Below the pieces are notes generated by a model. The model was not told where the DNA came from and did not search any database. It saw nothing but the letters and a program-made list of their open reading frames with translations. Shown here piece after piece: positions 1 through 5,112 of a stretch of DNA of 5,112 nt. Source of the DNA: Patescibacteria group bacterium (GTDB lineage: Bacteria; Patescibacteriota; WWE3; UBA101185; UBA10185); NCBI GenBank assembly GCA_018056275.1, contig JAGPFW010000045.1, positions 1 through 5,112 of the forward strand, written 5' to 3'. Numbering within the stretch: the first letter of the stretch is position 1; each line of letters opens with the position of its first letter. The position numbers and the translations under genes were made by a program.

Positions 1-497
1 TTAATACTCAGTGGAATACTCTTTGCATTAACTTCAGCCGCATCTTCAGCTCCTTTTTTTGCCGCTTCAATCAATTTTTTTGCAAGATCCCTATTTTCAA
101 TCAAAGCCGCACCAGCTCCCACATTTACCACTGACTTATCAGGGCAACCCATGTTTATGTCAATCCCATCAAAACCAAGCTCTGCCACAAGTTTGGCGGA
201 TTTTCTCATATTTTCAGGATTAGTTCCCCACAATTGCGCAACAATTGGCCTTTGTTGTTTGGAAAATAAAAGTCTTTTAATGACTGCTTCTCTCCCAACA
301 GACATAAGACCTTCTGTATTGGTAAATTCGGTGAAAAAAACATCGGGAGGGGCTATTTTTGCCAATATTTCCCTAAAAGCATAATCGGTAACATCTTCCA
401 TTGGAGCCAAAGCCAAAAAAGGTTTTTTGGCACTTCTTAAATTTTCCCAAAATCCTAGATTTATGCTGTTTCCCAACACTGCATGATTTTTGACCAT
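1..497 (-). CDS. dus: tRNA-dihydrouridine synthase (Dus family), N-terminal half, cut by window edge
   Basis: This is an FMN-dependent enzyme that reduces uridine to dihydrouridine in tRNA D-loops in the cytoplasm. 165 complete codons are visible, and the frame is still open at the left edge; Dus proteins are usually about 310-350 residues, so roughly half is present. Visible hallmarks are the first-strand FMN-binding motif LAPMEDVTDYAFR (about residues 30-42), the AQLWG segment (87-91), and DGIDINMGCP (110-119), whose Cys118 is the family's conserved catalytic cysteine. A VGAGAAL segment follows (126-132), and the visible end, IPLSI, fits the start of the conserved 'P-[VL]-[ST]-[VI]-K' strand. 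ATG at 497 is chosen because it has a strong Shine-Dalgarno sequence. It makes the gene overlap the end of the upstream kinase gene by 37 bp in a different frame, which points to co-transcription and coupled translation. The subfamily (DusB-like versus others) cannot be settled from this half. Confidence 0.93.
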   Translation of the reverse strand, partial: MVKNHAVLGNSINLGFWENLRSAKKPFLALAPMEDVTDYAFREILAKIAPPDVFFTEFTNTEGLMSVGREAVIKRLLFSKQQRPIVAQLWGTNPENMRKSAKLVAELGFDGIDINMGCPDKSVVNVGAGAALIENRDLAKKLIEAAKKGAEDAAEVNAKSIPLSI

Positions 498-1552
498 TTT
501 TCTCCCTCTCCTTTTACATTATCCGTAAATTGTTTTAACTCTCCTGTTGAATCGCCCAATTCTTCAATCAACCCTGTGTAGAACAAAATAGATTCCCATT
601 TGTTTTTACTAGCCTGGTATTCTCCCACCAACCTGACTATTTCTGTTTTTGTTGGGAATTTTGCCAAAATCTTCTCTAAATACGCTTTTTTTAATTTTTC
701 TGCATGCTCACAACTTGTGTATTCAAAAAACAGATTTATGGGAGTTGTTATATCGGTTAGGATGTAGTCATATTTACAATGATCCCAGTCTATAATAGCT
801 ATTATTTCTTTTCCGTCTTGAGAAGTTAGGATATTTTTTTGATTTAAATCCCCGTGCAAAATGGCCTTTGGTTCTCTACTCTTAAAAAACCATTCTAGTT
901 TAGGTTCATTTTCTTGTTCCCAAAACATAAAGGCTTCAAATTCCTTGGGGAGCATTTTCTTCAAAAAATCTTTGTGCCTATGAACTCTTCTTATAAAAGT
1001 AAGCCGTTCCTCTTGTTTTGGTGAGCTTATTCCCATTATTTTGCTAAAAATTTTCTTATTTTTTGTAAAACTAATATACTTTGCTACTTTTTCGCCTAGT
1101 TGTGAGGCTGTATTTGGCGAAAATTTGGTTACATCGCTATCAATGCCTCCTATAAAGCTAGTCATTGACCAGTAAATCTCTTCGGTTTGGGCGTTTTCTT
1201 CTATAATCTTGATTTTGTGTGAATAATTTTTTCCTTTAATGGTTTTTATTGGAGTTCTAACCAAAAACCCCTTTTTTAGCAAAAACTCCATTAGGCGCAT
1301 TGATTCCATGAAGCCTTTTCTTTGTTCCTTTGTTTTTCCTTTTAAAATATAGCCTTTTACATTTGTCTTATTTGTAAGCGCTGTTGATGGTTTTAAGGGT
1401 TTTTCTTCTGTGTATATTTCAAATAAGTATTTGGTACTCCACCCTTGTTTAAACGAAATGTCTTTTATTTCTAATATTTTTTCTTCTCCCAAAAAGATTT
1501 TGGCTATCTCTTGTATTGATTGTTTTTCTGGGACTGGAGGTTTTATGATCAT
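461..1552 (-). CDS. APH-fold phosphotransferase (aminoglycoside phosphotransferase / choline kinase-like superfamily)
   Basis: This is a 363-residue protein with the protein-kinase-like APH fold, expected to be a cytosolic ATP-dependent small-molecule kinase. The catalytic loop is HGDLNQKN (233-240), with Asp235 as presumed base and Asn240 as metal ligand. IDWD (254-257) is the DFG-equivalent metal site. In the N-lobe, YILKGK (68-73) offers the likely ATP-binding lysine (Lys71), and the following helix (81-91) carries Glu83 and Glu89, one of which is the likely salt-bridge partner. The length is normal for the superfamily. ATG 1552 is preceded by a modest AAGG (12 bases upstream), in a 19-bp gap after the glycosyltransferase stop. 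The C-terminal 37 bp overlap the start of the dihydrouridine synthase gene. The substrate cannot be read from the sequence: the superfamily includes drug, choline, homoserine, methylthioribose and sugar kinases. An antibiotic-resistance role is not supported by the context, which looks like a chromosomal operon. Confidence 0.85.
   Translation of the reverse strand: MIIKPPVPEKQSIQEIAKIFLGEEKILEIKDISFKQGWSTKYLFEIYTEEKPLKPSTALTNKTNVKGYILKGKTKEQRKGFMESMRLMEFLLKKGFLVRTPIKTIKGKNYSHKIKIIEENAQTEEIYWSMTSFIGGIDSDVTKFSPNTASQLGEKVAKYISFTKNKKIFSKIMGISSPKQEERLTFIRRVHRHKDFLKKMLPKEFEAFMFWEQENEPKLEWFFKSREPKAILHGDLNQKNILTSQDGKEIIAIIDWDHCKYDYILTDITTPINLFFEYTSCEHAEKLKKAYLEKILAKFPTKTEIVRLVGEYQASKNKWESILFYTGLIEELGDSTGELKQFTDNVKGEGEKWSKIMQCWETA
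508..514 (-). promoter_or_regulatory. Shine-Dalgarno sequence of the dihydrouridine synthase gene
   Basis: On the minus strand AAAGGAG lies 10 bases before the ATG at 497, and a second purine-rich GGGAG (502-506) sits closer, 4 bases away. Both lie inside the last codons of the upstream kinase gene. This decides the start codon and supports the 37-bp gene overlap. Confidence 0.7.
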
Positions 1553-1571
1553 TTTTGCATTTTACCTTATT

Positions 1572-2771
1572 TTATAAATCCAAACTTATTTTGTGAAATA
1601 AGCCGGATATTTGTCTAGCACTTTCCTCCCACGAATAATTCCCTGCCAACCTCTTAGCCCCCTCAACCTTTTTTTTGGTTACTTCCTTATCCTCCTCCAA
1701 AAACAAATTAATTTTTTGAGCAATATCTTGAGTTGAATTTTGGTCTATGTAAATGGCAAATTCCCCTGCCAGAGCTTTATGTGCTGGAATCTTTGAAATT
1801 ATTAGTGGAGTGCCAACGGTCATTGCCTCCAACACTGGTAGTCCAAATCCTTCGTCTAGGCTTGCAGATATAAAAGCCTTTGCATTTTTTAGCAATATCA
1901 CTAGATCTTCATCTGGCACTCTTCCCACAAAAAATACTTGGTCTTTAACCCCAAACTTTTGAGGTGAATTTAGATCGTCTTGGTAGTTCCATCCCTTTTT
2001 GCCGCAAACTACCAAATTTATTTTTTTGCCATATTGATTTTTGACTATGGAAATGGCTTCTACAATCGCTTTTAGGTTTTTTCTGGGTTGTATTGTTGAA
2101 ATAAAAATTAAGTATGGCTCATTAGGGATATTATATTGTGCCAGTTTGCCTTGGTAGCTCTTTTCAGTATAGGTTTTATGCTTCATAAAAATATCGGCTA
2201 CTCCTTCGGGTACAACCTTAATATCCTTATTCTTTAAAATCCATCCATTTTTTTGCGCCATTTTTAAAATTGATTCCCTTGTTGCATCCGATGGTGCCAC
2301 AATTTGATCAGAAAACATGCATGTAAGCCTTTCGGGTAAACCCTTGGTCATTTTTTGAAGAAGCCTTAAAGGTTGTTGATTGGTTAAAAATTCTAAGCCA
2401 TGAATTACAGAAATCGTTTTTATTTTAGGCGAAGTTAAAACTAAGGCCAAAAAAGGAAGTGTGTGAATTGGTGAAAAAAGCACATCAAATTGGTTGGATT
2501 TTTTCCTAAAAATACTTGCGCGCTTTATTAAAGCCAAAGCAAGACTAATCTGTGTCCATGAAAATACTTTTGGTAAAATCTTTAGCTCAAAATTAGGAGG
2601 AAGATTTTGCAATTTTGTAAGTGTTTCTTGTGGGGGCTTTTTAGGCAAAAAAATTGTGTATTCATTTTTAAAGTCTGTTTTTCCCAACCCCAAAATTATG
2701 TTTAACGCATAAATTTCTGGTCCAGCGGGAAGAGGCTCTATTAGTTGGCTTCCGTTTATTGCTACTCTCAT
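1572..2771 (-). CDS. Glycosyltransferase, GT-B fold, family 4 type
   Basis: This 399-residue protein has the two-domain GT-B architecture and is expected to act on the cytoplasmic face of the membrane, transferring a sugar from a nucleotide-activated donor onto a glycan or lipid acceptor. The N-terminal Rossmann-like domain starts with MRVAINGSQL and the acceptor-side motif GPEIYALN (17-24), and has His124 in SVIHGLEF. The donor domain begins near residue 219 with LIFISTIQPRKNL (221-233), where Arg230/Lys231 occupy the usual diphosphate-binding place. It continues with FFVGRVPDEDL (280-290) and the signature FISASLDEGFG followed by LPVLEAM (300-317), giving the retaining EX7E pair Glu307/Glu315. 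No membrane segment or signal peptide is seen. The start at ATG 2771 fits the beginning of the first beta strand but lacks a Shine-Dalgarno sequence. It is the first gene of a probable three-gene operon with the APH kinase and dihydrouridine synthase. Donor and acceptor sugars cannot be deduced. Confidence 0.93.
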   Translation of the reverse strand: MRVAINGSQLIEPLPAGPEIYALNIILGLGKTDFKNEYTIFLPKKPPQETLTKLQNLPPNFELKILPKVFSWTQISLALALIKRASIFRKKSNQFDVLFSPIHTLPFLALVLTSPKIKTISVIHGLEFLTNQQPLRLLQKMTKGLPERLTCMFSDQIVAPSDATRESILKMAQKNGWILKNKDIKVVPEGVADIFMKHKTYTEKSYQGKLAQYNIPNEPYLIFISTIQPRKNLKAIVEAISIVKNQYGKKINLVVCGKKGWNYQDDLNSPQKFGVKDQVFFVGRVPDEDLVILLKNAKAFISASLDEGFGLPVLEAMTVGTPLIISKIPAHKALAGEFAIYIDQNSTQDIAQKINLFLEEDKEVTKKKVEGAKRLAGNYSWEESARQISGLFHKISLDL

Positions 2772-2773
2772 AT

Positions 2774-2794
2774 CTATATTATGTCTACTTTCAT
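2774..2794 (-). other. Possible six-codon upstream mini-ORF before the glycosyltransferase
   Basis: ATG AAA GTA GAC ATA ATA TAG encodes MKVDII and stops two bases before the glycosyltransferase ATG at 2771, in a different frame. Its ATG lies exactly six bases after a TGnTACAAT extended -10, so a transcript from that promoter would begin at or very near this ATG. It could act as a leaderless start that hands ribosomes on to the main gene by reinitiation. It is equally possible that this is chance; nothing in the peptide itself suggests a function. Confidence 0.2.
2778..2783 (-). promoter_or_regulatory. -10-like hexamer directly upstream of the glycosyltransferase start
   Basis: CATAAT (five of six matches to TATAAT) ends six bases before ATG 2771, so transcription would start at the A of the ATG, giving a leaderless mRNA. 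No convincing -35 hexamer is seen 16-18 bases upstream. It competes with the extended -10 at 2801-2809 as the promoter of this operon. Confidence 0.3.
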
Positions 2795-2824
2795 GCCTTT
2801 ATTGTAGCATTACTTTTATTGTAG
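2792..2824. repeat. Imperfect tandem duplication of a 16-17 bp element
   Basis: Two adjacent copies, 2792-2807 and 2808-2824, share the pattern CAT - C/ACTTT-rich - ATTGTAG on the plus strand (minus strand: CTACAATAAA followed by ATG). Each copy carries, on the minus strand, a TACAAT hexamer followed six or seven bases later by an ATG. The duplication therefore doubles a -10-like box. It could be a tandem promoter, a duplicated operator or a slippage relic. Confidence 0.55.
2801..2809 (-). promoter_or_regulatory. Extended -10 promoter element for the minus-strand operon
   Basis: On the minus strand TGCTACAAT matches the extended -10 consensus TGnTATAAT with one mismatch in the hexamer. The predicted start of transcription is about 2794, which gives either a 23-base leader for the glycosyltransferase or a leaderless mini-ORF. 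No good -35 is visible, which is usual for extended -10 promoters. A second TACAAT sits 17 bases upstream at 2818-2823. Confidence 0.5.
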
Positions 2825-2834
2825 TATTTTTAAG

Positions 2835-2860
2835 CCCTATCCTTTCCCCTTTCTCTTTTT
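2835..2860 (+). other. Polypyrimidine tract with mirror symmetry between the divergent promoters
   Basis: An almost pure C/T run on the plus strand separates the two promoter zones; the only purine is an A at 2839. It contains a perfect 12-base mirror repeat, CTTTCCCCTTTC, at 2842-2853. Such tracts can bend or melt DNA or form triplexes, but no regulator site is recognised in it. On the minus strand it is a purine run upstream of the glycosyltransferase promoter. Confidence 0.4.
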
Positions 2861-2883
2861 GTTCTAAAGAAAAAAGCTCATTA

Positions 2884-2892
2884 TGTTAAAAT
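2884..2892 (+). promoter_or_regulatory. Extended -10 promoter element for the DUF4956-CotH operon
   Basis: TGTTAAAAT matches the extended -10 consensus TGnTATAAT with one mismatch in the hexamer (2887-2892). It ends six A's before the DUF4956 ATG at 2899, so the expected transcription start coincides with the start codon. No -35 hexamer at proper spacing and no Shine-Dalgarno sequence are present. Confidence 0.55.
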
Positions 2893-2898
2893 AAAAAA

Positions 2899-3585
2899 AT
2901 GATAAATCAGCAAGTTATAAATTCTTACCTTAATACTCAATTTTTGCCTGGCACTGTTTCTGAATTTTATGTAGATCTTGCTATAGTTGCGCTTCTTTCT
3001 TTAATTTTGGCTCAGATATATGTTAAATTTGGCAATTCACTTTCTAACAGAAAAGCCTTTTCTAACAATTTTATAATTCTTGGCTTAACTACCATGTTCA
3101 TTATTACTGTTGTAAAAGCTTCTTTGGCGCTTTCGCTTGGGCTGGTAGGCGCTCTTTCCATTGTTAGATTTCGTTCTGCCATAAAGGAACCTGAAGAATT
3201 GGCTTACCTGTTTTTTGTTATTTCTATTGGTTTAGGAATTGGTGCAGGGCAAAGGTTTATTACACTATTGGCGTTTGCTTTTATCTCGCTTATTTTAATT
3301 TGTAAAGCATTACTTACCAAAACTTATAAAGAGCAAAATCTTTTTTTAACAATCTCTTCCAAGGAGATGCAGAAAGTAAATCTAGACCAAATTGTGAATG
3401 TATTAAAAAAATTTGCGTCTCTCGTTGTTTTACGAAGAATTGATAGAGCCCAAGATTATACGGAGGCAGTTTTGTATGTAAGGTTTTCAAATCTTTCAAA
3501 TCTTAACTCCGCCGAAGAGGCGTTGCGCTCAATGGATAAAGGTATAAAAGTAAGCTTTATTGCCGACAAGGGTATATTTAGCTAA
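2899..3585 (+). CDS. DUF4956 domain-containing membrane protein
   Basis: This 228-residue inner-membrane protein belongs to the DUF4956 family, whose biochemical function is unknown to me. The family signature is clear: KASLALSLGLVGALSIVRFR (73-92) followed by the charged KEPEEL (96-101). Likely membrane segments are 24-44, 57-72, 101-115 and 119-138, with the glycine-rich 78-90 stretch between the second and third possibly dipping into the membrane. A soluble C-terminal domain (about 145-228) alternates beta strands and helices and is probably cytoplasmic. Members of this family often sit beside CotH kinases and VTC-domain proteins in other bacteria; here CotH follows after 12 bp, so the two are surely co-transcribed. 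ATG 2899 is the first start in frame and lacks a Shine-Dalgarno sequence, fitting a leaderless transcript from the -10 at 2887-2892. An ion- or phosphate-related membrane role is conceivable but not shown. Confidence 0.9.
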   Translation: MINQQVINSYLNTQFLPGTVSEFYVDLAIVALLSLILAQIYVKFGNSLSNRKAFSNNFIILGLTTMFIITVVKASLALSLGLVGALSIVRFRSAIKEPEELAYLFFVISIGLGIGAGQRFITLLAFAFISLILICKALLTKTYKEQNLFLTISSKEMQKVNLDQIVNVLKKFASLVVLRRIDRAQDYTEAVLYVRFSNLSNLNSAEEALRSMDKGIKVSFIADKGIFS

Positions 3586-3586
3586 T

Positions 3587-3591
3587 GGGAG
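3587..3591 (+). promoter_or_regulatory. Shine-Dalgarno sequence for the CotH gene, supporting a TTG start
   Basis: GGGAG lies six bases before TTG 3598, just after the DUF4956 stop. An in-frame TAG at 3595-3597 forbids any earlier start, so TTG 3598 is the best-supported initiation codon. Confidence 0.6.
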
Positions 3592-3597
3592 TTTTAG

Positions 3598-5112
3598 TTG
3601 ATTCTTTTCCAAGAATTTGAAAACACATTTTTTGCTGTTATACGGCCAAAGTCTTTGATAAAAAGAGCAAGGCGTTTTTTTGCGAAAAACCTTAACCGAT
3701 TGGTTGCGCTAGCAGTCATTGTTTTAACCCTACTCTTTTTTTCTAGCATGTTTGTTACCTCAATTTTAGCCGAGAAGCCTTATATAATTTTCTCCCAAGC
3801 CAGTGGATTTTATGCCGATCCGATTACTTTGACTTTGGCCACTTCTAAATCAGGAGCAGAGATTAGATATACAGTAGATGGGGCTATTCCAACGGAAGAA
3901 TCTCTTCCATATACTAGCCCTATATTTCTAACTAAACCCACAGTGATCAGAGCCCAAGTTTATAAAAACGATTCTTCTGGCAAAAAACCTATTGGAAAGG
4001 TTTTCTCAAATACTTTTATTATAGGAAGGAACTTTGATTTGCCTGTGATCTCCATAATCACGGAACCTGATAATTTATGGAGTAAAAAAACTGGGATTTA
4101 TGTTGGGGGCGAAAATAAAAATTTTTTCCAACGAGGTCGGGATTGGGAAAGGCCTGTTTTTGTTCAGTACTTTGAACCTGATGGAAAATTGGGTTTTGCC
4201 ATGGATTTGGGCCTAAGAATTCATGGAGGAGCTACAAGGAGTAATTCTCAAAAAGGTTTACGGCTAATAGCTCGCAGAGAATATGGACAGAATTTGATAA
4301 TTCACCGCATTTTTCCCGGTGTGGACTATCATAGATTTAGGCGGTTATTGTTGCGAGGCTCTGGAAACGATTGGTGGTCTACCATGATGCGTGATGCTCT
4401 TATGCAATCCCTGGTTAAGGATTTAAAGATAGATACTCAAAATTACCGCCCTTCGGTTGTTTACTTAAATGGGGAATACTGGGGGATTCATAATATTAGG
4501 GAATATTTTGATGAGAGGTATTTTAAAAATCATTATGGTGTAAAGGATGATACGGTTGTAGTTTTGCATCCTGATAGGTACAACAACGGATATCCTGAAA
4601 TAATAGAGGGAGATATTGGGGATGAACAGCACTATTTGGAGATGTTTGAATTCATAAAAACACAGGATATGTCTTTACCCCAGAATTATGCCTATATACA
4701 AACTCAGATGGATGTGGAAAACTTTATTGATTACTTTAACTCCCAACTTTATTTTTGCAATGATGATTGGAACCACCCCAATTTGCGTGTGTGGCGATTT
4801 AAAACCCAAGAGTATGATCCACAAGCTAGGTATGGCTTGGATGGAAGATGGAGATGGCTTATGTATGATACAGACACTGGTTTTGACAAGGCGGGCTCGA
4901 ATTTGCTTGAGTTTGTTACGGCACCCAATATAAAAGGCCACGAATTTGCAACAGTAATTATTCGTGGACTTTTAAATAACCCTGAGTTTAAGCAAGACTT
5001 TATAAATAGACACGCCGATTTGTTGAATTCCGTTTTTTTACCTCAAGTTGTTATTGCCACCATTGACTCTATACAAGCGGGTATTGCTAATGAGATACCC
5101 TTTCATATACAA
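3598..5112 (+). CDS. Membrane-anchored CotH-family protein kinase with N-terminal chitobiase/hexosaminidase C-terminal-like domain, cut by window edge
   Basis: 505 codons are visible, and the frame is open at the right edge. CotH proteins are atypical kinases; the founding member phosphorylates spore-coat proteins, but most bacterial members act on unknown, usually extracytoplasmic, substrates. Order of parts: a short basic cytoplasmic N-terminus (1-34, with KRARR 22-26), one membrane helix (about 35-57), a beta-sandwich of the CHB_HEX_C type (about 61-142, including IRYTVDGAIPT 89-99), then the CotH domain (about 147 onward). CotH motifs include RIHGGATR (207-214), RGSGNDW (253-259), NGEYWGIHNIRE (291-302), NDDWNHPN (388-395; Asp390 is the likely catalytic residue) and YDTDTGFD (423-430; Asp424/Asp426 are likely metal ligands). 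The positive-inside rule puts the kinase domain outside the membrane. TTG 3598 is chosen because of GGGAG six bases upstream and a stop codon immediately before it; the next ATG (codon 51) would fall inside the membrane helix. It is the second gene after DUF4956. No frameshift is seen. Confidence 0.9.
   Translation, partial: MILFQEFENTFFAVIRPKSLIKRARRFFAKNLNRLVALAVIVLTLLFFSSMFVTSILAEKPYIIFSQASGFYADPITLTLATSKSGAEIRYTVDGAIPTEESLPYTSPIFLTKPTVIRAQVYKNDSSGKKPIGKVFSNTFIIGRNFDLPVISIITEPDNLWSKKTGIYVGGENKNFFQRGRDWERPVFVQYFEPDGKLGFAMDLGLRIHGGATRSNSQKGLRLIARREYGQNLIIHRIFPGVDYHRFRRLLLRGSGNDWWSTMMRDALMQSLVKDLKIDTQNYRPSVVYLNGEYWGIHNIREYFDERYFKNHYGVKDDTVVVLHPDRYNNGYPEIIEGDIGDEQHYLEMFEFIKTQDMSLPQNYAYIQTQMDVENFIDYFNSQLYFCNDDWNHPNLRVWRFKTQEYDPQARYGLDGRWRWLMYDTDTGFDKAGSNLLEFVTAPNIKGHEFATVIIRGLLNNPEFKQDFINRHADLLNSVFLPQVVIATIDSIQAGIANEIPFHIQ

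Noticed and set aside
151..384. Plus-strand open frame of 77 codons
   Set aside because: It is antisense to the well-supported dihydrouridine synthase, has no recognisable domain, and lacks a ribosome binding site.
1540..1560. Alternative ATG at 1560 for the APH kinase, closer to the AAGG sequence
   Set aside because: It is eight bases upstream and out of frame with the kinase; translation from it would not give the APH protein.
1753..1962. Plus-strand open frame of 69 codons
   Set aside because: It is antisense to the conserved donor domain of the glycosyltransferase; its composition reflects that gene's codons.
2494..2712. Plus-strand open frame of 72 codons
   Set aside because: It is antisense to the N-terminal domain of the glycosyltransferase, with no independent support.
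2855..2876. Possible hairpin CTTTTTgTTCT / AGAAAAAAG as a terminator between the divergent genes
   Set aside because: The stem is short, AT-only in its core and mismatched, and no gene converges on it from either side, so a terminator has no purpose here.
3314..3499. Minus-strand open frame of 61 codons
   Set aside because: It is antisense to the C-terminal domain of the DUF4956 gene and resembles no known protein.
3585..3620. ATG overlapping the DUF4956 stop as the CotH start, or a small gene
   Set aside because: The frame ends after 11 codons and is not in frame with CotH; the GGGAG/TTG arrangement explains the start without it.
4675..4941. Overlapping open frames on both strands (minus 4675-4941 and plus 4688-4933)
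   Set aside because: Both lie wholly within the CotH kinase domain, whose frame carries the catalytic motifs; they are shadows of it.
1..5112. Alternative genetic code (TGA read as an amino acid, as in some CPR lineages)
   Set aside because: No in-frame TGA occurs within any of the five main genes, and all complete ones end in TAA, so the standard code is sufficient.
1..5112. CRISPR arrays, insertion sequences, tRNA or rRNA genes
   Set aside because: No regularly spaced repeats, transposase-like frames, terminal inverted repeats or RNA gene signatures were seen on either strand.

Overview
The window is AT-rich (about one-third G+C by eye), uses the standard genetic code with TAA ending every complete main gene, and is tightly packed. 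These traits, together with the style of the proteins, suggest a bacterium with a small genome, possibly Patescibacteria/CPR. That placement is an inference, because the window holds no rRNA or other phylogenetic marker.

Layout: two convoys of genes diverge from one 127-bp intergenic region (2772-2898). On the minus strand, reading leftwards, are a family-4-type glycosyltransferase (2771-1572), an APH-fold small-molecule kinase (1552-461) and the N-terminal half of a tRNA-dihydrouridine synthase (497, running off the left edge). The gaps are 19 bp and a 37-bp overlap, so the three look like one operon. On the plus strand are a DUF4956 membrane protein (2899-3585) and, 12 bp later, a membrane-anchored CotH-family kinase with a chitobiase/hexosaminidase C-terminal-like beta domain in front of it (3598, running off the right edge).

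How the genes may work together: DUF4956 and CotH proteins are, from general knowledge, recurrent neighbours in bacteria, often alongside a VTC (polyphosphate polymerase-like) domain protein. No VTC gene is visible here, and it may lie beyond the right edge. The divergent glycosyltransferase and APH kinase could act on a cell-surface sugar or other small molecule, but nothing in the sequence fixes their substrates. The dihydrouridine synthase is a tRNA-modification housekeeping enzyme that seems simply to be carried in the same transcript.

The most unusual feature is the divergent control region. It contains -10-like hexamers placed exactly six bases before ATG codons on both strands, no Shine-Dalgarno sequence for either first gene, a duplicated 16-17 bp element and a six-codon mini-ORF ending two bases before the glycosyltransferase start. 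This suggests leaderless or reinitiation-based translation. The three downstream cistrons, by contrast, have recognisable (one weak) Shine-Dalgarno sequences.
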